Of a stretch of DNA of 64,000 nt, positions 10,567-22,207 are shown piece after piece. Location of the stretch: positions 8,743,707-8,807,706 of the forward strand of contig NC_089581.1 of assembly GCF_019320115.1 (NCBI RefSeq). The letters are read 5' to 3'. Within the stretch, counting starts at the first letter, position 1; each line of letters starts with the position of its first letter. Below the pieces are notes generated by a model. That model did no database searches and was not told where the DNA came from. It was given only the letters and a program-made list of their open reading frames with translations. A program made the translations under genes and the position numbers. The DNA is from Miscanthus floridulus. Taxonomy: Eukaryota; Streptophyta; Magnoliopsida; Poales; Poaceae.

Positions 10567-11503
10567 GTTATTTATTTTAGGATGAAGGGAGTATTTTGTA
10601 GATAAAAAAATAAAGTGGCTCAATTATCTGGTTTTAGTTTCAACTAGAAACTCAATTATTCACCTAAACATTCCTAACTCTAGCTCTACGAATTATTTTT
10701 TGAAGGGAAAGCTCTACGAATTTTTGGAGATAGGAGTATCCAGTTATAATCATCATACCAATTTAGTTGATGTGTTAGGCTATTTTCATTGGGGTGTTTC
10801 GATATGCGTTTTTCAAAAGTGTCACATCATTTTTAGAGGTTTAGATTGATGAATGGAACAATCCTACATGACATGTTATTTAACGAGCTTGAAACTCTCA
10901 CAAAATTTGAACTAAGAGTGACTTTATATAGGAAAAAAGAAGCTAAGACAACTTGCTTATCCAAAGCGAATGTCAAGTATCCGGTCCAAGGAAGTATTTG
11001 CTCCATTTGTCCTATAATATAGCTAGTTTTTTTTTAAATGTGTCCTTCGTTTATCTTGTCCCGCTACATATACGGGTGGCAGCACTTTGCCAAATTAAAC
11101 ATGCATGTCCCACAAATTAAACATACGTGCAGATGCGGACTGAGTAGCACTGTAGCAATGCCCCAACATGGATAGATGGGAGGTGTACGTGTAGTTTTGA
11201 CGTTTCAACGTTCAAAGGCACCTAGGAAAATCAGAAGTAGCTCAGGTTCTATCCGTATCCTCTAATAAACTTTTATAAAAGCCGCAATAATTAAAGAATC
11301 CAGCTATAATAAACTTCTATAAGATATGTGGAGAGTTATTTTTAATAATTTTATATTATTATCTCTAACGATCCATACACAACCATATTCTAAGATGAAC
11401 TTTAAACGATGTAAAAGTAAAAGTAGCTATATTCTGGAAGAGTATCTGGGCTTAACTAGCGCAGATACTTTTCCTTAAATAATCATCCCCTACAACTGTC
11501 AAA
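10567..11503. other. Intergenic, no gene seen
   Basis: AT-rich sequence without a credible reading frame. It is the flank of the Tat insertion. Some stretches (for example around 10780-10960) resemble decayed small transposons, but I could not define ends. Confidence 0.5.
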
Positions 11504-11504
11504 G

Positions 11505-11760
11505 TCTGTTTAGTTCCAAATAAGTCATTTACTTATAAGTTAAAAAGTAAAATAAGTGACTAATTTTGTCAAACACCACCAACTTATAAGTCACCTCTGC
11601 TTATAAGAAATAAGCTGGTTCACCCCTGCTTAAAACTTATAAGCCACCCTTTTTCGTGTGGAGCCTACATCTTTTACTTAACAAACATAAGCTTATAAAT
11701 CTTCTACAACCAAATAGACATAACTTAATAAATCACCTGACTTATAAAACCAATCAAGAC
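11505..11760. mobile_element. Candidate MITE upstream of EXO84B
   Basis: The left end gtctgtttagttccaaataa is a partial inverted match to the right end, which finishes aaaaccaatcaagac. Between them the motif acttataag recurs many times. The size (about 256 bp) and AT-richness fit a MITE. No clean target duplication was seen. Confidence 0.5.
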
Positions 11761-12151
11761 CCTCTGATACCACCCCCACCACACACACACCAACTGTCAC
11801 TCGTAACTTTCAGCGTAATTGCTGTGCCCCTCTCTGTCTTTCCCTCTGGTAATAAAAAATTCTCAAAATAATTTGATGAACAGAACAGCTAGTAATAACT
11901 GGCAACCTTTCCACCTTTGGCAACCGTCCAACACGAGTCTCCTCTCTTCCGTTCCTTCCCTCCTGAAATTCTCCGCTCACGCCAATCGAGGCACGGAAAT
12001 GTCTGAGAGCCCGAGTTGAGCAACCAGCCAAGCGAGAAATCCACTTCGAAAAGCTTCTGGATCTCCCGAACGGAGGCGGGGTAGGGAGGGGAGGGGAGCA
12101 CGCCTGGGCTCTCCGCCTGCGGCCTGCGGGTAGGGTTTCTCTCTCGGCCCG

Positions 12152-15100
12152 ATGGCGTCCGCCGCCAAGTCGTCGAGGTCGCGGCCCGCCGGCCACTCCG
12201 GAGTGTTCCCGGTGAACGCGGCGGCCGGCGCGGGAGGCAGCGACGGCGGGGTGCAGCTCGCGGACAAGCTCAAGATATTCAAGACCGACAACTTCGACCC
12301 CGACGCCTACGTGCAGTCCAAGTGCCGCGCCATGGACGAGAAGGTGAGGAACTCGTCCGCCCCGGAAATTTGCCTCCAGTGGTGGCGGAAGGGTCGCGTC
12401 TTCTTTCGCTCAGAAGTGCGAGGGGCACGGGGTTCAGGGGTGTTCGACGCGTTTTGAGTAGTTTAGTGCGAATTTGGAGTGATTACGATTCAATTGTTGA
12501 GAATTTTTTGTTGGTATAAATCGCTTTGGGTTTAGGTTACATATGCAAAATTTCTAACAAAGTTACTATTGCACCGCGTAGACTGGAATTAGTTTCGATG
12601 ATGGATTTTTGGTGTTGCGCCTTTTTGCTGGAGCATGGAGGAAACAGAGCACTGGAGCAGAGTGTGTAGAGATGCTATTTTTGGCTTCCATATGTGGGCA
12701 TGTAGTTTTGTTAGTGTTTCTGATTATACCTCTGTCTAATCTAAATCTTAAATGAAAACTCGAGCGGAATTGTGGTGGCCCTGTCAGTGAAATTGATCAC
12801 ATATATGCTCAAGTGAAACCTTCTTTTGTTAAAGGGAAAAACAAACAAACGAAACTTTGAACCCTGTAGCATTTTAAGAGTATTTTTTATCAAATTTCTT
12901 CCTAGAATCCTAGGAAGTGCATTCTGAGAGACACATAGTCCTAGTTCTAGGCTTCTGTTTCCCTTGGTGTCAATACTCAAAAGGTTGCTCTGAGAAGTTT
13001 TTTTTTTTTTCATCATCCCTTTTTCCGTGTGTATTGGATAGTTCTTACGTGACTATGAAACATTCAATAAGTGGAGATTTGCATGCTAAGTTCAGTTGAT
13101 TCATTTGGTAGTAGTGATGTCTTGTCACATTTTATCAATGAGCGGGATCAACTATCAGTCTATCACTAGGTCAATCAACAATCTTGAATTTTGGAAACCT
13201 AATGCTTTTAACTGCACACAATGTTGTAGCTTTTTCCTTAATTGAGAGGCAGAGCTCCTGCCGTTTGTTTCAAAAAAAAAAAAAGTTGTAGCTTTTTGTT
13301 TCCTGGTCAAGTTTCCGGCATTTCCTGAAAGCACAAGCACAACCATCTGTAGAAATTTGTACTGGTTCTCATCCCTATTAGGGAATGCAATTGCTATACT
13401 ACGAGTTCTTGTTGGAGCTTCACATGCACCGCATTCAGGGACAAGAGCCTATTTTTTTGTAGGCATAATGCACACATAGTTCCCTACATAAGCTGTGTTA
13501 TATTATATACTAAATTAGGTTAAGTTAGCAATATATTTTAGCTTAGGATCTTCTTACTCTTGTGATTGTAGAGTCCACATGACTTTTTGTGCAAGCTCAT
13601 GCATTTGAACTCTGGTGTTTTCTTTCTGCTTTGTATTTTTGAAGCATTTTCCTTTAACTATGACTGTGTTAAAAATCTAAAAAAAATCTTGGAAAACTGA
13701 AACAGGGTTAACGTTCAAAATTTATAACAGGAAATAAGGCACCTGTGTTCCTACCTGCAAGATCTAAAGAAGGCTTCTGCTGAAGAGATGCGCAGAAGTG
13801 TTTACGCAAATTATGCTGCATTCATCAAGTGAGAACACAATGGTCCATTTCAGCCTACATGAAATTTGTACTGGTGGGAGTTTCCAATAAATTGCTTAGA
13901 AATGTTCTGGATGGCATTTTTATATATGATACTACAGGCTATCTGTTGCCTATTTATTTCTTTTCCACCTTCGGAACATGGATGTTCCAACTTCTCCATT
14001 GATAATTTTTCTTGGTGATTTGAATTACTATTTGTCAAGTACCACCACCAAATAATTGATAACAAAAGGCCATCAACTAATTATCATTTCATCTTCAGAA
14101 CCAGATATTGTTGCCATCTTTACATATCATGAAATTTATTGTCGTGCAAAATTGTCAGTTATATATTTATGAGATACCATGTTTTCCACATAGTTTCTAT
14201 TTTAATTTGCTTCATGTACTCTTCCTTTCCACTGCCCAATTCATGAATTTGGAATACATTTATGAAACTAGTCTCCTGGTACAGAACATCAAAGGAGATA
14301 TCAGACCTTGAAGGGGAGCTATTATCAGTTAGAAATTTGCTAAGTACACAGTCAGCTTTAATCCACGGTCTGTCCGAAGGGGTTCAGATAGATTCGTTGA
14401 CCACAGGGCCTGAAGGTTCTGCTGAACACGACATATACAGTGTTGAAGATCAGGAGCCATCAGAAATATGGAAATGGTCCACGGATTTCCCTGACATGCT
14501 TGATGTTCTGCTAGCCGAAAGAAGAATGGATGAAGCACTGGATGCCTTGGATGAAGCAGAACGGATTGCTGCTGATGCCAAACAGAAGGGAACTCTAACT
14601 ACGGCTGACATTCTGGCTTTAAAGAGGGCTATATCTGAAAATCGTCAGAAGTTGGCTGATCAGCTAGCTGAAGCTGCATGCCAGTCTTCTATTTGTGGCG
14701 TTGAACTTCGAGCTGCAGCTTCTTCTCTCAAGAGACTTGGTGATGGACCTCGTGCTCATAGTTTGTTGCTCAGTGCACACAATCAAAGACTTCAATTAAA
14801 CATGCAAACAATACAACCATCTAGCACATCATATGGCGGGGAATACACTGCTTCTCTTGCGCAACAAATTTTTCCTGTTATAGCTCAGGCTCTCAACGAC
14901 TCAGCCGAGGTCTTTGGTGACGAACCAGCATACACGTCTGAACTAGTTACTTGGGCTACTAAGCAGGCAATGTCATTTTCGCTGCTTGTAAAGAGGCATG
15001 CTTTAGCCTCTTGTGCTGCTGGTGGGGGCTTAAGAGCTGCTGCGGAATGTGTTAAGATAGCAATTGGTTATTCAGACTTGCTGGAAGCTCGTGGTCTATC

Positions 15101-17182
15101 ACTTACATCAGTTCTGATGAAGCAATTCAGACCCTCAGTTGAGCAAGCATTAGATTCCAATTTGAGGAGAATTGAAGAGAGTACTGCTGCTTTAGCTGCA
15201 GCTGATGACTGGGTACTCACCTATCCAACTGGTCTACGTCCATTGGCTAGATCATCTGCTGGTAATCTGACACTCCAGCCGAAGCTCTCAAGCAGTGCTC
15301 ACCGTTTCAATTCAATGGTTCAGGTAATGTTCAGTGCTTGAGCAGATGAAAAAAAAATGTTTCCAACAGTTGTAATTGCAGCCTTTCTTTTCTCAAACAC
15401 GCAAGAGCTGCGTATCATCGAATTAAGAAGAAAATAATTGCAGCCTCTCTGTTATTACGCTCTCCGTATGATGCATTTTTTAACTAACTAGCTTGTCCTA
15501 ACATCATATATACAAAAAAAGGAAGGAGTATCGACTGTTTTGAAACTTATAGGTTTCCTTTTTTCTTTACCCCATTAACTTTAACTATGTGAGGTGCGGA
15601 CTTCAAGATGCAGATGCCATTTTTTTTTTGTAGACATACTATTAATTAGTCTTTGTACATTTTTTATGCAACATGTATGGTTTATTTCCATTTTACTCTG
15701 AGACTCAATACATTTATTTGCTTATTATATTTCAATGTAACTTTGAAATGCAGGATTTCTTTGATGATGTTGGACCACTGGTTAGCTTACAACTAGGTGG
15801 TTCCGCGATGGATGGGCTTCTGGAAATATTCAACTCGTATGTAAACTTGCTCATAAGTGCTCTACCAGGGTCAGTGGATGATGAAGTTAACTTGGAAGGT
15901 TTAGGGAATAAGATTGTTAGAATGGCAGAGACAGAGGACCAACAGTTAGCTTTGTTAGCTAATGCATCTTTACTAGCTGAAGAGTTGCTACCGAGAGCAG
16001 CAATGAAGCTGTACTCTATGAACCCGGTCAGCATGGATAGCTTGCGTAGAAGAGGTCCTGAAAAACAAAATCGTGCGGCAGAGCAGCGAGAATGGAAAAG
16101 GAAGCTCCACCGCATGGTAGACAAACTTAGAGATAGTTTCTGCAGACAGCATGCTCTAGATCTTATATTCACAGAAGAAGGTGACACTCATCTGAGCGCA
16201 GAAATGTACATCAATATGGATAATACTGTTGAAGATCCAGAATGGGTTCCATCGCCGATTTTCCAGGTATTTCCATATTTTTTTGCCATGTGATGACAAG
16301 TCATGGAAATTGATTTGTCGCATGTTGCTCCTTCCAAAATTTCCCAAGAAACTCTCGTCTTCTGCATCATCTCACCTGTAGTTCATTGCAGGAATTGTAT
16401 GCAAAATTAAATAAGATGGCAAGCGTTGCAGCAGACATTTTTGTTGGTAGGGAAAGGTTTTCTACGCTGCTTATGATGAGACTTACGGAGACAGTCATGC
16501 TTTGGCTCTCAGACGACCAGACCTTTTGGGAAGAGATTGAAGACGGACCAAGGGCTCTGGGTCCACTTGGACTTCAGCAGGTAATCTCCCTTTTAACTTC
16601 TCGTGTGTGTTTCTTCTCCATTTCAGTTTGCAAAACCTCCCAGACCTTTGCCTGACAGCTAACATTCCCTTTTACTTTACATTCCTTTTCAGTTCTACCT
16701 GGATATGCAATTTGTCATCCTTTTTGGGCAAGGGCGTTTCTTATCTCGGCATGTGCATCAAGTCATATTGGGCATCATTGATAGAGCGATGAGAGCATTT
16801 TCTGCTACGGGGATGGACCCTGATAGGTATCAGTGTTTTTCTTGGTTCATCACATCAGTTTCATCCTTGTCGTGCTCAATAAATTATTTCATTGGCTGCT
16901 CTCGGTAGAAGCTATGCAGTATTGCGTTGTAAGGTCCCATATACCTGCTTGTGAGGGCACGGACGCACGGTAACCTTGAAGTTGAAACTAATGTGCTCAA
17001 TTAATGTCTGCAGGGTCCTTCCAAGCGACGACTGGTTCATCGACATTGCCCAGGAGAGTATCAGTAGGATCAGCGGTAAGCCACGATTCGCCAATGGGGA
17101 CAGGGAGAGGGAGGTGAGCAGCCCCACAGCCTCCGTGTCAGCACAGTCCGTGTCGTCAGCTAGATCTATCGGCAGCTCCTAG
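12152..17182 (+). CDS. EXO84B: Exocyst complex component EXO84B
   Basis: EXO84 is a subunit of the octameric exocyst, which tethers secretory vesicles to the plasma membrane. I infer seven coding exons: 12152-12343, 13731-13828, 14285-15323, 15754-16266, 16392-16580, 16693-16826 and 17014-17182. They total 2,334 nt, an exact 777-codon frame plus stop, and every junction has GT-AG and the right phase. The protein has an Ala/Ser/Gly-rich start, then the conserved FDPDAYVQSKC and LKKASAEEMRRSVYANYAAF segments (the Vps51-like N-terminal coiled coil). A helical repeat domain follows; its C-terminal half includes REWKRKLHRMVDKLRDSFCR and LSDDQTFWEE. The length is near that of Arabidopsis EXO84B (about 750). 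The start ATG is the first in a GC-rich context with no upstream in-frame alternative. I see no break; plant genomes also have EXO84A and C, and the Ser-rich C-terminal tail fits B best. Confidence 0.92.
13223..13297 (+). mobile_element. 49-bp LINE tail in EXO84B intron 1 with 13-bp target duplication
   Basis: The sequence gttgtagcttttt occurs at 13223-13235 and again at 13285-13297. Between the copies are 49 bp ending in a run of 13 A, preceded by ggcagagctcctgccgtttg, a tail type common in grass non-LTR elements. This is a severely 5'-truncated retroposed end. Confidence 0.7.
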
Positions 17183-18048
17183 CGTGCAGCGTGCAGTGTG
17201 CAGGTGCAGGATAGACGTGCAAAGTTTTTGTATCGATACTGTAGAACTTTGTTTTGGATGTGTTTGTGCTGGTATATATGTGTATGCATAGGCCAAGAAA
17301 ATTCTTGAAGCTGGTTTTGTTGATTTGTTCTGAGACTTTGGGCCGGTCGACGCGTCGGTATTCCTTTTCCTTCTGGTAGCTGTAGGCATGCTTTGGATGC
17401 CCGCGCTGCTTGGGCTTAGTCCCAGTCAGAGGCAGGGAAGCCAAAGCCCAATGGCCAAAGGTGTGCTGTGTGTAATGTGCTAGCTGCTGCGCGGCCGCCG
17501 ACTGCCGCCGACTTTTACTGGTCTTTCACTCTGGTTGTTATGGAACGTAACCACGCGCTTGGGGTTGGTTCATCTGCCATAGGATGGGACATGGGAGACG
17601 AGACTTGTCAATTCTCATGCCTCTTTCATGGGTTCATGGCTGACCAGGTCACCACCAAACCACATAACTTGCACCTCATGCCGTATCCCGTCCGTCATCG
17701 CTGGCGATCGATGATTGCCGATAACCCGTCGTCATGGAGCACTCGGGGTCACGATCCGACGGCCAGGATCAACTGACCCGTTGCAACTTAACGGAACGCT
17801 ACTACGCTAGGATCTGAAAGCACTGAACCTAGAGTATCTTGACGATCGCCAAGGCACCTACTACAAGTTGACAATGGCGACCATGACAGTGCAAGGAAAT
17901 ATCGTAGACGACTTGTGGACATCTCCCTCACAAAGTCACCCAGGACTCCACTGGGCAGCAGCAGCCTTTGAACCCTTCAACTCCTTGGACGTTTGTAATG
18001 TACGTCCTCTTCACGTACGCACTAACGCACCACACATACAATTGCTTC
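17183..18048. other. EXO84B 3' flank and germin-like gene upstream region
   Basis: The first 200-250 bases are probably the EXO84B 3' UTR, although no canonical AATAAA is evident. The rest has short open frames without domain signals or codon bias, and I do not call a gene there. The last part is the promoter region of the germin-like gene. Confidence 0.5.
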
Positions 18049-18058
18049 GCTTTATATA
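18049..18058 (+). promoter_or_regulatory. TATA box of the germin-like gene
   Basis: The sequence ctttatatag lies about 135 bases upstream of the start codon, followed by an A/C-rich leader typical of plant 5' UTRs. Confidence 0.65.
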
Positions 18059-18188
18059 GCCATAGCATCATACCTCCAAAAACGCCAATCAAAGCTCTGC
18101 ACGATCACCCACACGGCCACACACATCTGTACTAATACATCGATCGTGTCACCAGCAGAGCACGAGCACGGTGCTCCGATCCAGAGCC

Positions 18189-18872
18189 ATGTCGAAGCCG
18201 TCGTCGTCGTCGCTCCTCCTCCTCCTGCTGCTGTCGGCGACGCTGGTCGCCACCACCTGCCGCGCCGACCCGGACCCAGTGCAGGACTTCTGCGTGGCCG
18301 CGGCGCCGGGCGATCACAACGCGTCGTACTCCACCACCTACCCGGGCTTCCCGTGCAAGCCGACGTCGTTGGTGGTGTCGGACGACTTCTTCTTCGCGGC
18401 GCACGCGAGCGGCGCGAGCACGGACAACCCAAATGGCGCGGGAGTGACGCCGGGCAACGTGGAGGCGTTCCCGGGGCTCAACACGCTGGGCCTGTCCATC
18501 AACCGCGTGGACCTGGCCCCCGGCGGCGTGAACCCGCTGCACACGCACCCGCGGTCCGCGGAGCTGGTACACGTGGAGGCCGGCGAGATGCTGGTCGGCT
18601 TCGTCAGCACGGAAGGGAAGTTCTACTCCAAGGTGGTTCGGGCCGGGGAGAGCTTCGTCATCCCGCGCGGGATGATGCACTTCCAGTACAACGTCGGCAC
18701 CGGCGCCGCGCGCGCCATGACCGTCTTCAACAGCCAGCTGCCCGGCGTCGTGCTCGCCGCGCAGTCCCTGTTCGGGGCCGAGCCGGAGATCCCCGACGCC
18801 GTCCTGGCCAAGAGCTTCCAGGTGGACGCCGACACCATCAAGCTCCTCAAGTCCAAGTTCCGCAAAGGATGA
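18189..18872 (+). CDS. Germin-like protein (secreted cupin)
   Basis: The single-exon gene encodes 227 residues. Residues 1-25 are a Leu-rich signal peptide ending near C-R-A, so the protein is expected in the cell wall. Cys35 and Cys56 are positioned as the conserved germin disulfide, and N44-A-S is a likely glycosylation site. The cupin motif around residues 114-131 carries His118, His120 and Glu125; His164 in the second motif (PRGMMHFQYN) completes the manganese site. Germins are oxalate oxidases or superoxide dismutases; many germin-like proteins have only the latter activity, so the reaction cannot be assigned from sequence. The ATG at 18189 is chosen because it opens the signal peptide; upstream codons in frame have no ATG. 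A cluster ending in aataataaagc (about 18975-18985) is a plausible polyadenylation signal. Confidence 0.93.
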   Translation: MSKPSSSSLLLLLLLSATLVATTCRADPDPVQDFCVAAAPGDHNASYSTTYPGFPCKPTSLVVSDDFFFAAHASGASTDNPNGAGVTPGNVEAFPGLNTLGLSINRVDLAPGGVNPLHTHPRSAELVHVEAGEMLVGFVSTEGKFYSKVVRAGESFVIPRGMMHFQYNVGTGAARAMTVFNSQLPGVVLAAQSLFGAEPEIPDAVLAKSFQVDADTIKLLKSKFRKG

Positions 18873-19033
18873 CCGGTTACATGGCCGGACCTGCTCGCTA
18901 GATTCTTCGTTGTTCCATACAATTTGTTTAGTACATAATGTTGTTTCGCATTATTAAATATACTTTGATTTGATCAATAATAAAGCTCATAAACACTGCA
19001 TGGTTGAGCCACTAAGACAAGGTAAACGTATAT

Positions 19034-19361
19034 AAGGCCTTAAATCCAGAGGTAAGGTTTTAGGGTGTCACATCGGGTGTTATGTGGGGGTGTTACATGA
19101 GTTGTTCGGATACTAATAAAAAACAAATTACAGAATCCGTCAGTAATCCGCGAGACGAATTTATTAAGCATAATTAATATGTCATTAGCACATGTGTACT
19201 ATAGCACCACATTGTCAAATTATGAACTAATTAGGCTTAAAAGATTCGTCTCGTAAATTAGTCGTAAACTGTACAATTAGTTATTGTTTAGTCTATATTT
19301 AATACTCCATACATATATCATACATTTGATGAGATATGGAGTAAATTTTAGGAGGGCCTGG
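19034..19361. mobile_element. Grass MITE downstream of the germin-like gene
   Basis: The stretch includes attaggcttaaaagattcgtctcg and tctatatttaatactccat, segments that recur in an abundant grass MITE family (recognised from memory of the family, not by search). Imperfect inverted ends (aaggccttaaatccag on the left, gggcctggattctg on the right) set approximate limits. The superfamily is not certain. Confidence 0.6.
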
Positions 19362-20199
19362 ATTCTGTAAGGCGAAGAGACCATATCTGTAGACGACTAC
19401 CTGTACGTTGAACCTCCGGACTCCAGTCTTTCTTGCCGGAGTCGCCGGCCGCACCGCTCGCCATTACCGCGCCCACTTCCCTGGACACGGCGGCGGCGGC
19501 CACGACCGCCTCTTCCATTCCATCGCGTCCACCTTCGCAGCCCTCCTGGTGTGATCGCCTCTCCTCTTCATCTCCGCTTGCTTCCCGCTCGGCAGGGGGG
19601 GGTCTGAAGCCGCAGCCCGACCCCCTCCTAGAGTCCTAGTGGCGTGCGCTTTGAGCCGGCTGACGACGAGCTCCTCGACGGCCATGGATTCCAAATCGCG
19701 CGCAGAGCACCACCTCGATGGCGCCAACGATCTGTCTAGCTAAACTCGGGAGACGCGTCGCGCGCGGAGGATCATTCTGACGAGATAGCAGCTCTCGCCC
19801 ACCTCACCGCCGTGCGCGTGGATGCTAACGGCAAGAGCCATGATTCGCGCGCGCGACGACCAAGTTGTTGTCGAGCCTCCGGGTCCTTCACTATGATTTA
19901 TGGCTTTATGTTCACCGCCACGAGGTCGCGTCGCGTGGGCCCCGGCCCCAAACCTCATGCATGGTCCAGAGCGCCTGTCACGCCTCCGTCGCCGTTGTTC
20001 TTTACACGCTGGCGGTTGGCCACATTGGAATGGAAATGGATAGTGGTAGGGCTATAGCGGTAGACGGCAGCCGATTGATCACACCGGGACTGTGGTGTCC
20101 GTGTGTATATTCTCGGTGCGGCGGCTCCACCATTTTGTGCTATCTGATTTTCGTTGCCAATGCGCGCTCATTGCTCTACAACCGTCCGCCGAGCTCGCT

Positions 20200-21222
20200 G
20201 CATCACTTGCCGTGAGCAGGCCAGCAAGAGCACCAAAGTCTGGGTGCCAGTCTGATCCGGCGGCCACTTCTCAGGAAGTGGAAGCATCGAGCTGGTGGAC
20301 ACCCGCTCTCCGATGAAGGCTGCCCAATGGACGTCTGGGTGCCAGTTTGCTCCGGTGGCCGCTTCTCAGAAAGTGGAAGCATCGCTGGTGGACACTCGCT
20401 CTCCGGCGAAGGCTGCCCAATGGACAACGGACTCGCCTCCGTTGTCGCCGGTGCAGGGGCTTTCACAAGTCATGCCGCCACAGGGGGGACAACACGACGT
20501 TGTGGATGCCGAGGCGCACCCAGAAAGCTCCAGCGCCATCCCACCAGTCGCGGACCCGGCCACCTCTCCCCAACCCAGCCCAGCACTGGTCGGGTCAACA
20601 ACCCTAGGAGGTGCAACGATCGTGGCTGCGACGGACGCTGTCAACCACACTCCATCACCTCAGACGACCTCGGCCGAGCGCTTCACCAACCAAATGATAA
20701 AAGAAGAGGCAACTGCCACTCATGGAGCTGCTCAGAGATGATGCGGCCCACGGCGGACGTGCACCACCACGCGAAGCAAAAAAAGATAGCGGGCGCAGCG
20801 CATATCTCACATCCCGGCATCCAAGCGAGGTGAGTACCTTGTCATGAAGCGCCTAGGACTAACCAGCGGGATGCCGTCGTCGTCGACGTCGGCCAAGAAG
20901 GCGTACGAAAGAGATCTTCAACGGTGACCCCGCTCATATGCTGGCGTTGTGTGAGTTGTTCTCGGCGGACGGCGAGGTGGGCGCGCGCAAGCAGTGCCGC
21001 CACCGCTCGGCAGCCCCGGCATATGCCTCCTAGCCGGCGCCACAATTTGGGTTGTTCACTGTCCAATATAACAATATAGCTTATAGTACACTAGGGAGGG
21101 TCCGGGCGTGCATGTAAAACTTTATTGACCCCCTAGGGCGTCAGATAAGGCGTGTTGTATTGAACATTTTCTCTACCTTAATATAAAGACATGTAAACAT
21201 TTTATGTGATCGAGAAAAAAAA
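20200..21222 (+). pseudogene. Decayed LINE remnant
   Basis: Broken plus-strand coding sequence (about 20295-21030) contains K-K-I-A-G-A and a later segment near 20845-20960 resembling MKRLGLTSGMP...SAKKAYER, as seen in ORF1-like proteins of grass LINEs. The 3' part reads ttaatataaagacatgtaaac near 21178-21198, then gatcgag and an A run near 21213-21221, a familiar LINE 3' end. ORF2 is missing, so it is internally deleted. An imperfect 85-90-bp duplication lies at about 20240-20425. The identity is tentative. Confidence 0.4.
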
Positions 21223-22207
21223 AGATAAATAAATGGTTAAAGTGTAATTGGACTGGAGGGAGCAGTAAATAAAGCATAGTCGTCTTTGCGTTGCAGAGCT
21301 TATTTCCAACAGTAATTAGCTTACCGTTCGTGCAAAGCTTAATTATCTTGGATAGACACAGTCAGGAAGTGTAGTTACCCAGCCCTTGCCCCTTGTAGCG
21401 TGTAAGGTACCCTACAAGGTCGTCCATGTACTGATCCTGCCGTCGCGGATCGCTAAGAGCTTCCTTAAGCTTCATCGCGTTGCTGGCGAACACCTTGCCG
21501 TCCGGCGTCCTCCTCCAGCACGACACGTCGCACCGCCTCCACGACGCCGTCTCTGTCGAACGAGCCGTCGGTCTCGTCCCTCGCCACCTCCACGCCGACG
21601 CCGCGCTCCGCCATCGTCCGCGCGATGAGGCCCTGGTCGGCGACGAACGGGAGCATCACCAGCTGGTGCCCGAACACGAGGCCCTCGATGGTGGAGCCCC
21701 AGCCGCAGTGCGTCAGGAACGCGCCCACCGCGGCGTGCGCGAGCACACGCACCTGGGGCACCCACCCCGGCCACACAAGGCCGCGCCCCCGCGTCCGGTC
21801 CTCGAACCCGGCGGGCAGCAGCTCCCCCTCGTCGTCGTCGGTGAAGGGTGCGGACATGCCGGCCGGTTGGCGGAAAGCCCACAGGAAGCGGACGCCGGCG
21901 ATTTCAAGGCCCAGCGCAAGCTCATGGAGGGTCTTGGCGGTCAGCGGCGCCTCGCTTCCCAGCGCGACGTCGATGACAGACTTGGGTGTCTGCTTGGCCA
22001 GCCATTGAAGGACCTCGGGACGTGCCCCTAACACTGATATGGAGTCGTCGTCGTCTTCGTCGTCGAGTACAGGCTGTAGCAAGACCCCGGCGGGGACGGC
22101 CGGCTGTTGGAAGAGATCGGTGAGGACGGCGAACACCCCGGGCACGTCGACCTCCTCGCAGCTGCGGTAGATGATGAGGCGGGTCCGCGGGTCACGGGTG
22201 CCATCTA

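Noticed and set aside
17468..17776. 102-codon plus-strand frame between EXO84B and the germin-like gene
   Set aside because: Composition is random-like, no domain, and it lies in likely UTR/promoter DNA.
18146..18901. A 251-codon open frame overlapping the germin-like gene, and a 182-codon one on the other strand
   Set aside because: Both are Arg/Gly/Ala-rich frames created by the high GC content; the germin frame has a signal peptide, cupin motifs and metal ligands.
21480..22031. Plus-strand open frames across the UGT C-terminal half
   Set aside because: They mirror the GC-rich UGT exon; no domain signal, whereas the minus strand has the PSPG box.
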